From Roseibium aggregatum IAM 12614 (lineage in GTDB: Bacteria; Pseudomonadota; Alphaproteobacteria; Rhizobiales; Stappiaceae), in contig NZ_AAUW01000002.1 in the NCBI RefSeq assembly GCF_000168975.1, positions 186,001-250,000 of the forward strand: a stretch of 64,000 nt of DNA, given 5' to 3'. This document shows, piece by piece, positions 40,359-47,692 of the stretch. A program made the translations under genes and the position numbers. The first letter of the stretch is position 1, and each line of letters begins with the position of its first letter. The notes below the pieces were generated by a model. It was not told where the DNA came from, searched no databases, and worked only from the letters and a program-made list of their open reading frames with translations.

Positions 40359-42152
40359 CTAGAGCAAGTTGCCCCCGACGAAGATCACCAGAAGGCCCGC
40401 GCCGCCTGCAGCCAGTTTCTGCAGGGGCTTCCTGAAGCCGATGACCCCGAAGGATACGAGGCCCAGGCCAAGGCCGATCTTGACCGCGGCAAGCAACGCC
40501 GGCAGCGGACGGGCGGCAAGTTCCAGCACCGCCGGATTGGCCACCATGGCCAGCGGGATGATGTAAAGACCGATACCGAGCGCCATGGCAGAAAGCGCAA
40601 CCTTCAGCCAGTTCTCGCCAATCATACCCGCGGCAATGAAGACCGCGCCGCAGACCGGCGGTGTGATGGTCGACAGCAGTGCGAACCAGAAAACGAACAG
40701 ATGCGCCTGCAAGGGCTCCAGCCCCTGCTGCATCAAGGCCGGTCCGGCAACGGAAACGCAGATCACATAGGCAGCAGTCGTCGGCACTTCCATGCCCAGG
40801 ATCAGACAGGCGAGCGCGGTCAGGAACAGGGACGGCCACAGATAGCCGCCGGATCCGGACAGGATCAGCGACGTGATCTTGACGCCGAGGCCCGTGATCG
40901 CCAGCACGCCGACGATGATCGAGGCGCATACGATGATCGAGGCGATGACCGACACCTGGCGGGCAGAGTTCAGAACCGCGTTCTCCAGCCGAAGCAGAAT
41001 TTCCTTTATCGAAAAGGTGCCACGGGCGTTGAAAAACAGCAGCGCGAAGCCGGCCAGAATGGCAATGCAGGCGGCATATTGCGGTGTGTAGCGCGCAACG
41101 AACATGCCCCACAGAAGCACGGTAAACGGCACCAGGAAGAAGGCGGAGGTGATAATCACCTGGCGCGCCTTCGGCTGGTCTTCCCGGTCGATCCCGGCAA
41201 GGTCATAGCGCTTGGCATAGGCATTGATGCCCACCCAGACCGCGAAGAAATAGAGAACTGCGGGCAGCAGCGCCGCGGCCATGATCTGGGTGTAGGGCAC
41301 CCGTGTCAGCTCCACCATGACGAAGGCCCCCGCCCCCATCAGAGGCGGCATGATCTGGCCGCCGGAAGAGGCGACCGCCTCGACGGCTGCCGCCAGCTTC
41401 TTCGGGTAGCCGAGCCGCGTCATGGCCGGCAGGGTGATTGCACCCGTGGAGGCCACATTGGCCGAAGCTGACCCGGAAATGGAGCCAAACAGTGCCGAGG
41501 AGAGAACCGACACCTTGGCCGCCCCACCCTTCAACCGCCCGGCTGCTGCGGCGGCGACATTCATGAACCCCTGTCCGGCTTCCCCGGCGTTCAGAACCGC
41601 GCCGAAAATAACGAAAATCGCGACCACGCCCACCGAGACACCGGTCAGGCTGCCCCAGACACCGCCTTCGGCAATGGTCAGCGTGCCGAGAAAGCTGGCA
41701 AGCGGTGTGCCGGAATGGCCGAACTCACCCGGAATGTGCTGACCGAACATGCCGTAGGCCAGTGTCAGCGCGGCGACCACCGGCAGCGGCCAGCCGATTG
41801 CGCGGCGCGCGCCTTCAAGCACGACCAGCAGCAGGACGCCGGCCAACCAGAACTGAAAGTCGCCTTCCAGAAAACCGTATTGATCGGAGAGCGCGGACTG
41901 GTTTACCGCGATCCACAGGCAGACGGCCACACCTGCAACACACAGGATTGCCCCGCTGGCACGCGTGACGAAGCCACCTTTGGCGAAGACGAAGATCCAC
42001 GGCAGAGCCAGTGCAAGATGAAGCGGGCGGCTGACGAGGTTGGGTACCAATCCTGAGAAGACCAGCCCGAGATGGAATACGACAAGCGCCGTTGCAAGAA
42101 GAAGCATGGCCATTCGCTGGAAGGGCGATGTCGCGGTGTCACCACTGATCAT
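40359..42152 (-). CDS. TRAP transporter, fused 4TM/12TM permease
   Basis: Fused small and large membrane subunits of a tripartite ATP-independent periplasmic transporter, typical of TAXI-type systems, driven by a sodium or proton gradient. At ~597 residues the length is normal. There are about 18 hydrophobic helices and DctM-type segments such as GSISGSASANVASTGAITLP and GGQIMPPLMGAGAFVM. The start is uncertain: the ATG at 42152 lacks a good Shine-Dalgarno, and the frame remains open to 42371. It is co-directional with the TAXI binding-protein gene, separated by a nested stem-loop. Confidence 0.92.
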   Translation of the reverse strand: MISGDTATSPFQRMAMLLLATALVVFHLGLVFSGLVPNLVSRPLHLALALPWIFVFAKGGFVTRASGAILCVAGVAVCLWIAVNQSALSDQYGFLEGDFQFWLAGVLLLVVLEGARRAIGWPLPVVAALTLAYGMFGQHIPGEFGHSGTPLASFLGTLTIAEGGVWGSLTGVSVGVVAIFVIFGAVLNAGEAGQGFMNVAAAAAGRLKGGAAKVSVLSSALFGSISGSASANVASTGAITLPAMTRLGYPKKLAAAVEAVASSGGQIMPPLMGAGAFVMVELTRVPYTQIMAAALLPAVLYFFAVWVGINAYAKRYDLAGIDREDQPKARQVIITSAFFLVPFTVLLWGMFVARYTPQYAACIAILAGFALLFFNARGTFSIKEILLRLENAVLNSARQVSVIASIIVCASIIVGVLAITGLGVKITSLILSGSGGYLWPSLFLTALACLILGMEVPTTAAYVICVSVAGPALMQQGLEPLQAHLFVFWFALLSTITPPVCGAVFIAAGMIGENWLKVALSAMALGIGLYIIPLAMVANPAVLELAARPLPALLAAVKIGLGLGLVSFGVIGFRKPLQKLAAGGAGLLVIFVGGNLL

Positions 42153-42331
42153 GGGCAGGTAATCTATCTGGTTGCGCAGCTCATCGGCCGAAAGGAGCGA
42201 CAAGCCACTGCACGGTTTCAATCTGTCAGAGCGCTCTTCTGCGCAAGGCAGGAAGCTGATGCTTGTGGACAGTCCTGGAATGGCCCGGCGGATGATTTCC
42301 TCCGGCCCCTTATATCTTCTCGAACGATAAA

Positions 42332-42369
42332 GGGGCGCCACTTTCCGGCAGATCCTGCCATGGCGCCCC
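42332..42369 (-). promoter_or_regulatory. Nested stem-loop between TAXI and permease genes
   Basis: A 9-bp perfect stem GGGGCGCCA/TGGCGCCCC (42332-42340, 42361-42369) encloses a second small hairpin (GGCAG-ATC-CTGCC). It starts 18 bp past the TAXI stop and has no T-run. In transporter operons such structures often protect the upstream binding-protein mRNA so that it is made in excess over the permease. Confidence 0.6.
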
Positions 42370-42386
42370 ACATCCGCTCTTGAAAC

Positions 42387-43343
42387 TTATTTCTGGGCGT
42401 CGGTCAACTCGATGCCGGCTTCCTCATAGTAGCGCGCAGCACCGGGATGGATCTTGCCGGTGATGTTGGCCATCAGCGCCTGATCGACACCGTTCCACCA
42501 CGGGGCTTCTTCCCCCATCTTGGCTTTTTCTTCCCAGAAGGTCTTGGTCAGCGCATAGGCCGTATCGTCGTCCATGGCACTGGTCGTATAGGCGACAACC
42601 GGCAGCGACGTGGTGACGATGTCCTCGGCCTGACCGGCATAGGTCCCGGCCGGAATGACCAGCTTGGACCGCTTGGTTTCGGCAATCTGATCGTCGCTGA
42701 GCGAAAGCACCGTCACGTCCGCTGAGGCAGCAGCCTCGATGACATTGGGCGCGGGCCAGGAACCGGCAGTCACGAACCCATCGATCTGGCCGTTCTTGAG
42801 CGCGGCAACGGCGTTGGAAAGTTCCGCGTCAGCGATGTTCACCTTGCCGTCGAGACCGAACATCTTCAGATACTTTTCACCTTCCGTCGCACCGAAAGAG
42901 CCCTTGCCGAGCAGGATCGTCTTGCCTTCCATCCCGGCAAAGTCGGTCACACCACTGTCGGCCGACATGACGAAATGCATGGTCAGCGAAGGGATCGGGA
43001 ACAGAGCGCGGATTTCGTCGAACTTCGGATCGCCCTTGCCTTCGAACATGGCCTTGCCGCCCTGGGCGAGGGAAACGAGCGCAGGCGGCGTCGTGAACAC
43101 ATAGTCTCCACCGCGCGCCTTGGCTTCCATGACGTTCTGAACGGAGCCCTGGCTTTCTTCCACGGTGACGATCATGTCGCCGTTGCTGCCGGCCTTGATG
43201 GCTTCCGCGATCTGGACGCCCATCTGGTAGTAGGAAGACCCGGTCTTGGCGGATTTATAAGTGATCCGTGTTTCGGCATGGGCCTGGAACGTGCCAAGCG
43301 CAAGGGTCAGACCAAAGGCAAGTTTCAAAAATGTGTTTGTCAT
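42387..43343 (-). CDS. TAXI-family TRAP transporter solute-binding protein
   Basis: A periplasmic substrate-binding subunit of 318 residues with a signal peptide (cleavage near AHA, 23). The family pattern is visible: TGSSYYQMGVQIAEAI, GGDYVFTTPPALVSLAQ and a VAALKNGQIDGFVTAG block. TAXI proteins bind organic acids including glutamate or dicarboxylates; the ligand is unknown here. GGGAG precedes the ATG at 43343. It is upstream of the fused permease and forms a complete two-gene TRAP-TAXI system. Confidence 0.92.
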   Translation of the reverse strand: MTNTFLKLAFGLTLALGTFQAHAETRITYKSAKTGSSYYQMGVQIAEAIKAGSNGDMIVTVEESQGSVQNVMEAKARGGDYVFTTPPALVSLAQGGKAMFEGKGDPKFDEIRALFPIPSLTMHFVMSADSGVTDFAGMEGKTILLGKGSFGATEGEKYLKMFGLDGKVNIADAELSNAVAALKNGQIDGFVTAGSWPAPNVIEAAASADVTVLSLSDDQIAETKRSKLVIPAGTYAGQAEDIVTTSLPVVAYTTSAMDDDTAYALTKTFWEEKAKMGEEAPWWNGVDQALMANITGKIHPGAARYYEEAGIELTDAQK

Positions 43344-43493
43344 GAGCGTCTCCCGAATTTTTCAGGAAGACTATTGTGTGATCCTCAGCGTGGCAACGCG
43401 TTTTCATATGATCTGGGTACGCCTCACAACGAAATTTCGGCCACGCCACACGCTGGACGGGCAAGCCGGAAACCTACGCCCGGCAGGTCAAAC

Positions 43494-43525
43494 AAAAACC
43501 GCCGGCTGATCCCAGCCGGCGGTTT
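43494..43525 (-). terminator. Rho-independent terminator of trcR
   Basis: A 12-bp perfect stem (43496-43507 with 43514-43525, 6-nt loop) with T5 on the minus strand, 27 bp past the stop at 43552. Confidence 0.9.
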
Positions 43526-43551
43526 AAAAATCTGCTGAAAGCGGGAAGCGA

Positions 43552-44292
43552 TCAGCGGTTTTCGTCGTCTTCCTCGTCTTCGTCCTGAGCTTCGCTCTTC
43601 AGCGAGTTCAGTTTGGCGAACACGGCGTCGGCGTCGATTTCTTCTTCTTCCTCACGCTGGATCGGCTTGGACGGATCAAGCGAGAAAGCAGCCGCGATGG
43701 CGTCTTCGCTGGTGCTGTCTTCGACAGACATCAGGGTCTCGTTCAGTTCGCCTGCCGTCGGCAACGGAGCGTTCTTCGCCGCCTTTTCGACTTCCATGTC
43801 CAGCTCGAGCTGGCTGCACAGACCCAGCGTGACCGGGTCGGACGGTGTCAGATTGGCGGAGTTCCAGTGAGTCCGGTCGCGGATGGCGGCAATCGTCGGC
43901 TTGGTGGTGCCGACAAGACGCATGATCTGCGCGTCCTTCAGTTCCGGATGGTTGCGCACCAGCCACAGGATCGCATTCGGACGGTCCTGACGGCGGGACA
44001 CAGGCGTATACCGCGGTCCCTTGCGCTTGGATTCAGGCACGACCACCTTCGATCCCTGCAGCTTAAGCTGATAGTTCGGGTCTCGCTGAGCCTTTTCGAC
44101 TTCTTCACGGGAAAGCTGGCCGGTCAGGATCGGGTCAAGGCCCTTGATCCCCTGCGCGGCTTCGCCATCGGCAATGGCCTTCACTTCAAGCGGATGCAGT
44201 TTGCAGAAGGAGGCGATCTGAGTGAAACTCAGCGCGGTATTGTCCACGAGCCAGACGGCGGTTGCCTTCGGCATAAGCGGCGTGTTCGCCAT
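43552..44292 (-). CDS. trcR: Cell-cycle transcriptional regulator TrcR (DUF1013)
   Basis: A 246-residue protein of the DUF1013 family, reported in Brucella/Sinorhizobium as TrcR, an alphaproteobacterial transcription factor contributing to cell-cycle control. Features: N-terminal helical DNA-binding-like part (ATAVWLVDNTALSFTQIASF), a middle basic region (ESKRKGPRYTPVSRRQDRP), a second HTH-like segment (IMRLVGTTKPTIAAIRDR) and a strongly acidic C-terminus (last ~40 residues rich in Glu and Asp). GAGGAA precedes the start. Neighbouring rcdA fits a cell-cycle locus. Confidence 0.9.
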   Translation of the reverse strand: MANTPLMPKATAVWLVDNTALSFTQIASFCKLHPLEVKAIADGEAAQGIKGLDPILTGQLSREEVEKAQRDPNYQLKLQGSKVVVPESKRKGPRYTPVSRRQDRPNAILWLVRNHPELKDAQIMRLVGTTKPTIAAIRDRTHWNSANLTPSDPVTLGLCSQLELDMEVEKAAKNAPLPTAGELNETLMSVEDSTSEDAIAAAFSLDPSKPIQREEEEEIDADAVFAKLNSLKSEAQDEDEEDDENR

Positions 44293-44447
44293 CAGATAAA
44301 TTCCTCTCGTCTGCTCCCTCGCCTGGCAGGGCGAAAAAGCGGTGTTCCTTGATCAGTTTCCTGGAAAGTGGGCGGAATATATGTCGAAAAACTCCGAAAC
44401 GCAAATACTCGCGTAACAATCGTTCGGACAAGGGTATCCCTGCGGCA

Positions 44448-45452
44448 TCAGACATCTACTGTCAGGACGATTTTACCAATATGACCAGAGCCTTCCATGC
44501 GCCGATGGGCTTCGGCAGCCTCGGCCAAGGGATAGGTGGAATCCATCACCGGAGCGACTTTTCCCGATTCGAGAAGAGGCAGGACTTTTTCCTTGAGACT
44601 TTCCCCGATCGCCGTCTTGAAGGCATCGCTGCGCGGGCGCAGCGTCGATCCGGTATGGGTCAGGCGTTTGACCATCAGGCGGGAGAAATTGACGTTCTCC
44701 GCAATGCCGTTCAGCGTCGCGATCTGGCAGATGCGCCCTTCAATGGCCGCCGCCTTCCAGTTCCGCTCGACGTAGTCTCCGCCGACCATATCCAGGATAA
44801 CGTTGACGCCTTCGCCGCCGGTGATCTCCAGGATCACCTTTTCGAACTCTTCCTCACGATAGTTGATGGCATGGTCCGCGCCGAGCTTTCGCACCGCTTC
44901 AACCTTTTCAGCCGACCCGACGGTGGTGAAGACTTCCGCGCCGAATGCCTTGGCGAGCTGGATCGCCGTCGTGCCGATGCCTGACGTCCCACCATGCACC
45001 AGGAAGCGCTCGCCGCTCTTCAGGCCGCAGCGATCGAACACATTCGTCCAGACGGTGAAGAAAGTTTCCGGAACAGCTGCAGCCTCCACCATGGAGAACC
45101 CCTTGGGAACAGGCAAGGCATGGCCTTCGGGAGCCTTGCAGTAGGTTGCATAACCGCCACCTGGCGTCAGTGCCATCACCTTGTCGCCGATCTTGTGACG
45201 CGTGGCGCCCTCGCCAAGAGCGACCACTTCGCCCGAGACTTCGAGCCCCGGCAGGTCTGACGCCCCCTTGGGCGGCGGATAGGCACCCTTGCGCTGCAGG
45301 ACATCCGGACGGTTGACGCCGGCGGCGGCCACCTTGATCAGGATCTCACCCTGTCCCAATTCGGGAATGGAGCGCTCCTCAGCGCGCAGAACGTCCGGCT
45401 CCCCCGGCTCTGAAATGGCAACCGCGGTCATACGATCCGGCAGATTCTGCAT
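44448..45452 (-). CDS. NAD(P)H quinone oxidoreductase, zinc-free MDR family
   Basis: A 334-residue medium-chain dehydrogenase/reductase of the PIG3/QOR group (TIGR02824-like) that reduces quinones with NADPH. Motifs: AAAGVNRPDVLQRKG at ~42-56, the nucleotide-binding VHGGTSGIG at 152-160 and ADHAINYREEEF. The zinc-ligand Cys residues of alcohol dehydrogenases are absent. AAGGAAA precedes the ATG at 45452, preferred over two upstream ATG codons. This gene between DUF1013 and DUF1192 is a standard Rhizobiales order. Confidence 0.92.
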   Translation of the reverse strand: MQNLPDRMTAVAISEPGEPDVLRAEERSIPELGQGEILIKVAAAGVNRPDVLQRKGAYPPPKGASDLPGLEVSGEVVALGEGATRHKIGDKVMALTPGGGYATYCKAPEGHALPVPKGFSMVEAAAVPETFFTVWTNVFDRCGLKSGERFLVHGGTSGIGTTAIQLAKAFGAEVFTTVGSAEKVEAVRKLGADHAINYREEEFEKVILEITGGEGVNVILDMVGGDYVERNWKAAAIEGRICQIATLNGIAENVNFSRLMVKRLTHTGSTLRPRSDAFKTAIGESLKEKVLPLLESGKVAPVMDSTYPLAEAAEAHRRMEGSGHIGKIVLTVDV

Positions 45453-45635
45453 GGGGACGTTTCCTTTTTGGTTCATATTGGGACTGGCTAGGCCAACTGT
45501 GCCTGGCATATGGTAAACCGAGTGTCAGTCTATTTGCAGGAAAACGGCCCGGAGAGGCAACCCGCCCGGCCCCACTCGAAATCACGGCCGGAAACGCAGC
45601 CAGCCCCTTTCCTGGCGCCGCAGTGGAGGAAACTG

Positions 45636-45833
45636 ATGAGCCTGTTTGATGAAGATCTCCCCAATAAATCACCACCGGGCACTGTTGCCGTTGGGGAAGA
45701 TCTGTCGCGCCTTTCCGAGACGGAGCTGGAAGAACGGATCGAAGCTCTGAGGGGGGAAATTAACCGTACCCAGAAGGAGCTTGAGCAACGCAGCACTATT
45801 CGCGATGCCGCCAACTCAATTTTCCAGAAGTGA
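45636..45833 (+). CDS. DUF1192 small protein
   Basis: A 65-residue protein with the DUF1192 pattern: a short acidic N-terminus (MSLFDEDLP), LSxLSxxELExRIxxLxxEI and a helical, probably coiled-coil, C-terminus. A strong GGAGGAA precedes the ATG at 45636. It is divergent from the oxidoreductase and precedes a candidate sRNA and rcdA. No function is known. Confidence 0.92.
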   Translation: MSLFDEDLPNKSPPGTVAVGEDLSRLSETELEERIEALRGEINRTQKELEQRSTIRDAANSIFQK

Positions 45834-46246
45834 TCCTGTAAATTATTACAGTTATTGAGTTTATGTCCTTGTCTGGCACGCACTTACAGTAATGCCGATA
45901 GGTAAAAATTTACTCGTTTACCTGTTATTAATCTTTCCAAATTATAAACAGAGGTATCCAGTCATCTGGATGTGAGTGGCTCCTGTCCACTCTGTTTGAC
46001 GCCTCCCTGTTAAAGACTCAGAGCCGCAACCAAGCGGCTCTTTTTTTTGCTGCCGCCTCATAGTATCTTGTCAATGTTCTGGTTAATGGCCGTTTACTTG
46101 TCTGATTGGCACGCGCTTTGCTGGATACAGGCCATGAAGACCTGCATCGTTCCAAAAAGGAACATCTGAAACGGGATGTCATATCCCGGGACAGACCAGA
46201 AGAGATGCCAGGATAACCGGAAGAGTAATTGAGGCTTAGCAATCCT
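45834..46246. other. A/T-rich intergenic region between DUF1192 and rcdA
   Basis: 413 bp without a credible protein gene. The first part is markedly A/T-rich, and holds a 7-bp inverted repeat AGGTAAA/TTTACCT (45900-45906, 45917-45923). It is followed by the structured element with its own terminator at 45946-46048 described separately. The part from 46049 to 46246 must carry the rcdA promoter. Confidence 0.5.
45946..46048 (+). ncRNA. Candidate structured small RNA with intrinsic terminator
   Basis: A compact fold is predicted by eye: an outer pairing AAACA (45946-45950) with TGTTT (45993-45997) encloses hairpin ATCCAG-TCAT-CTGGAT (45956-45971) and hairpin GAGTGG-CTCCTGT-CCACTC (45974-45992), forming a three-way junction. 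A stretch with GCCTCCC follows, then a strong terminator (8-bp stem 46020-46027 with 46034-46041, then T8 in all). The terminator is ~190 bp from any upstream stop codon and before the rcdA promoter, so it likely ends a separate transcript. The loop CTCCT and the CCTCCC stretch resemble anti-Shine-Dalgarno motifs of alphaproteobacterial sRNAs. Confidence 0.6.
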
Positions 46247-46786
46247 ATGACGGACGACATCAAAAAAGCCGGTGAAACAGGCAGCGCAGTTCACATCGCG
46301 CATCATCTTGCCAGCTCCGACAGTTTCCAGAACCTGTTCCAGGAAGGCATGTCGCTGGTCGAGGAAACCGCGATGTACCTGGATGGCAACGGTCGCGAAG
46401 AAGCCAAGCAGCTTCCGCGCCCCGCCTCTCTGGCCTATGCGACTGAATCCATGCGCCTGACAACCCGGCTCATGCAGCTCGCCTCCTGGCTGCTGTTGCA
46501 GCGTGCCGTCAACGAGGGCGAAATGTCCCGCGAGCAGGCCGGCAGCGAGAAGAACAAGGTTCGCCTCGACAAGCTGTCCACCGCCGCAGGCGGCCCGACC
46601 TGGAATGATCTGCCGGAGACACTGCGCGAACTGGTCGAGCGCTCCTCCCGCTTGCAGGAACGCGTCGTCCACCTCGACAAGATGCTGTACCGCAAGGACG
46701 CCGAGCAGGTCGAGGAAGCCACCAACGACAACCCGGTCGCATCCCAGATCGACAAGCTGCACGCAGCATTCGGCAAGTTCGGCTAA
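46247..46786 (+). CDS. rcdA: RcdA, regulator of CtrA degradation (DUF1465)
   Basis: A 179-residue helical protein of the DUF1465 family. In Caulobacter RcdA is an adaptor that helps bring CtrA and other substrates to ClpXP at the cell pole. Characteristic stretches are SLVEETAMYLDGNGR, LAYATESMRLTTRLMQLASWLLLQRAV and LVERSSRLQERVVHLDKML. The start at 46247 has only a distant GAGG; a TTG at 46229 is possible. It is followed by a strong terminator. The DUF1013-QOR-DUF1192-DUF1465 cluster is conserved in Rhizobiales. Confidence 0.92.
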   Translation: MTDDIKKAGETGSAVHIAHHLASSDSFQNLFQEGMSLVEETAMYLDGNGREEAKQLPRPASLAYATESMRLTTRLMQLASWLLLQRAVNEGEMSREQAGSEKNKVRLDKLSTAAGGPTWNDLPETLRELVERSSRLQERVVHLDKMLYRKDAEQVEEATNDNPVASQIDKLHAAFGKFG

Positions 46787-46811
46787 GACCGCTCAGCCGC
46801 TCTCGAATTCG

Positions 46812-46837
46812 AAAAGCCGCCGCAAGGCGGCTTTTTT
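46812..46837 (+). terminator. Rho-independent terminator of rcdA
   Basis: A 10-bp perfect stem (46812-46821 with 46826-46835, GCAA tetraloop) ending in T6, 25 bp past the rcdA stop. Confidence 0.93.
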
Positions 46838-46881
46838 GTATTGGGTGAGCCTGCGCAGGATGTCAGTAAAGCCATAGGTGA

Positions 46882-47090
46882 CGCCCCGAGAAGCGAAGCG
46901 TAGATCCGAAGCCTACTCGCAAGGCCGAGTACCGAAGCGCCAAGGTTTACTGATGAAGGTCAACACGCTCCAATTTTCTGGCCAGGTCTCTAGCTAGGTC
47001 TCTGGCCAGCTCTCTGGAAACGAGTAGCCCCCAGGTCCGCGATACTCGCCCAGGATGACACTATACTTGCTGCGCTTCCTGCGGCCCCAA
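46882..47090. repeat. Inverted-repeat element, copy B, with 12-bp tandem repeats
   Basis: No gene is seen. The left part (ending AGCCTACTCGC at 46920) and the right part (CTCTGGAAACGAGTA, 47010-47024) match copy A at 24.84-24.98 kb. The pair CTACTCG/CGAGTA is again inverted. Its interior differs from copy A and contains three imperfect 12-bp tandem units (46981-46992, 46993-47004, 47005-47016; core AGGTCTCT). Outer limits are estimated. Confidence 0.5.
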
Positions 47091-47092
47091 AC

Positions 47093-47118
47093 ACAAAAAA
47101 CCCGGCCAGAGGCCGGGT
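47093..47118 (-). terminator. Rho-independent terminator of rpmE
   Basis: An 8-bp stem (47100-47107 with 47111-47118) with a tight AGA loop and T6 on the minus strand, 30 bp past the rpmE stop. Confidence 0.85.
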
Positions 47119-47147
47119 CTTTCGTTTGAAGCTGTCGTGGCGGAGGC

Positions 47148-47372
47148 TTAGGAGCCCAGGAAGCCAGCGAACTTGTTCTTGAAGCGGGACACGCGGCCGC
47201 CACGGTCCATCAGCTGACGGTCGCCACCGGTCCATGCCGGGTGGGACGTCGGATCGATGTCGAGCGTCAGGGTGTCGCCTTCCGCACCATAGGTGGAGCG
47301 GGTGGTGTATTCGGTGCCATCGGTCATGACGACCTTGATGGTGTGGTAGTCGGGATGAATATCCGCTTTCAT
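47148..47372 (-). CDS. rpmE: Ribosomal protein bL31 (zinc-free form)
   Basis: 74-residue large-subunit protein at the central protuberance, bridging to the 30S head. [10 protein letters not shown] and [21 protein letters not shown] are family hallmarks. The CxxC zinc ligands of the C-plus form are absent ([12 protein letters not shown] occupies that region), so it is a zinc-independent C-minus bL31. AAAGGA precedes the ATG at 47372; an ATG five codons upstream is less likely. It is divergent from an MsbA-like ABC transporter, a common alphaproteobacterial arrangement. Confidence 0.95.
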   Translation of the reverse strand: MKADIHPDYHTIKVVMTDGTEYTTRSTYGAEGDTLTLDIDPTSHPAWTGGDRQLMDRGGRVSRFKNKFAGFLGS

Positions 47373-47692
47373 GGCCGGTCCTTTCAAGCGCCCTGTGACA
47401 ACCTTCCGGGAAAGCCGCCAAGCAAACGCAAAACGAAATGAGGGGCCGCCGATCCGGTTGCGGACGCCGCCCTCAGAAACATGAGGCGGGGATATACCTC
47501 ATGGTGGAGGCCAAGACAAGGGGCAAATTCCCGCAATTTCCTGCTATGTCCAGCAAAGGATTTCCGCCCCTTGCGATCATACCCTGCTTTCGCCCGATAA
47601 AGCTCTTTCAAAGCTCTCGAACGGCTTTGTCCAAAGTCATTGTCCACCGTGTGGAACATGCTAAGACGGGGTGAAACAACAAGGAGACCCCA
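47373..47692. other. Divergent promoter region between rpmE and the ABC exporter
   Basis: 320 bp between divergent genes; a 78-codon frame on the plus strand (47438-47674) has no family resemblance or good start and I do not call it. Both promoters should lie here. No operator, riboswitch or structured RNA is recognisable. Confidence 0.4.

Noticed and set aside
46981..47016. CRISPR-like direct repeats
   Set aside because: Units are 12 bp, imperfect and contiguous, with no spacers or cas genes.
47438..47674. 78-codon frame between rpmE and the ABC exporter
   Set aside because: No ribosome-binding site, no recognisable domain, and it fills the divergent promoter region.
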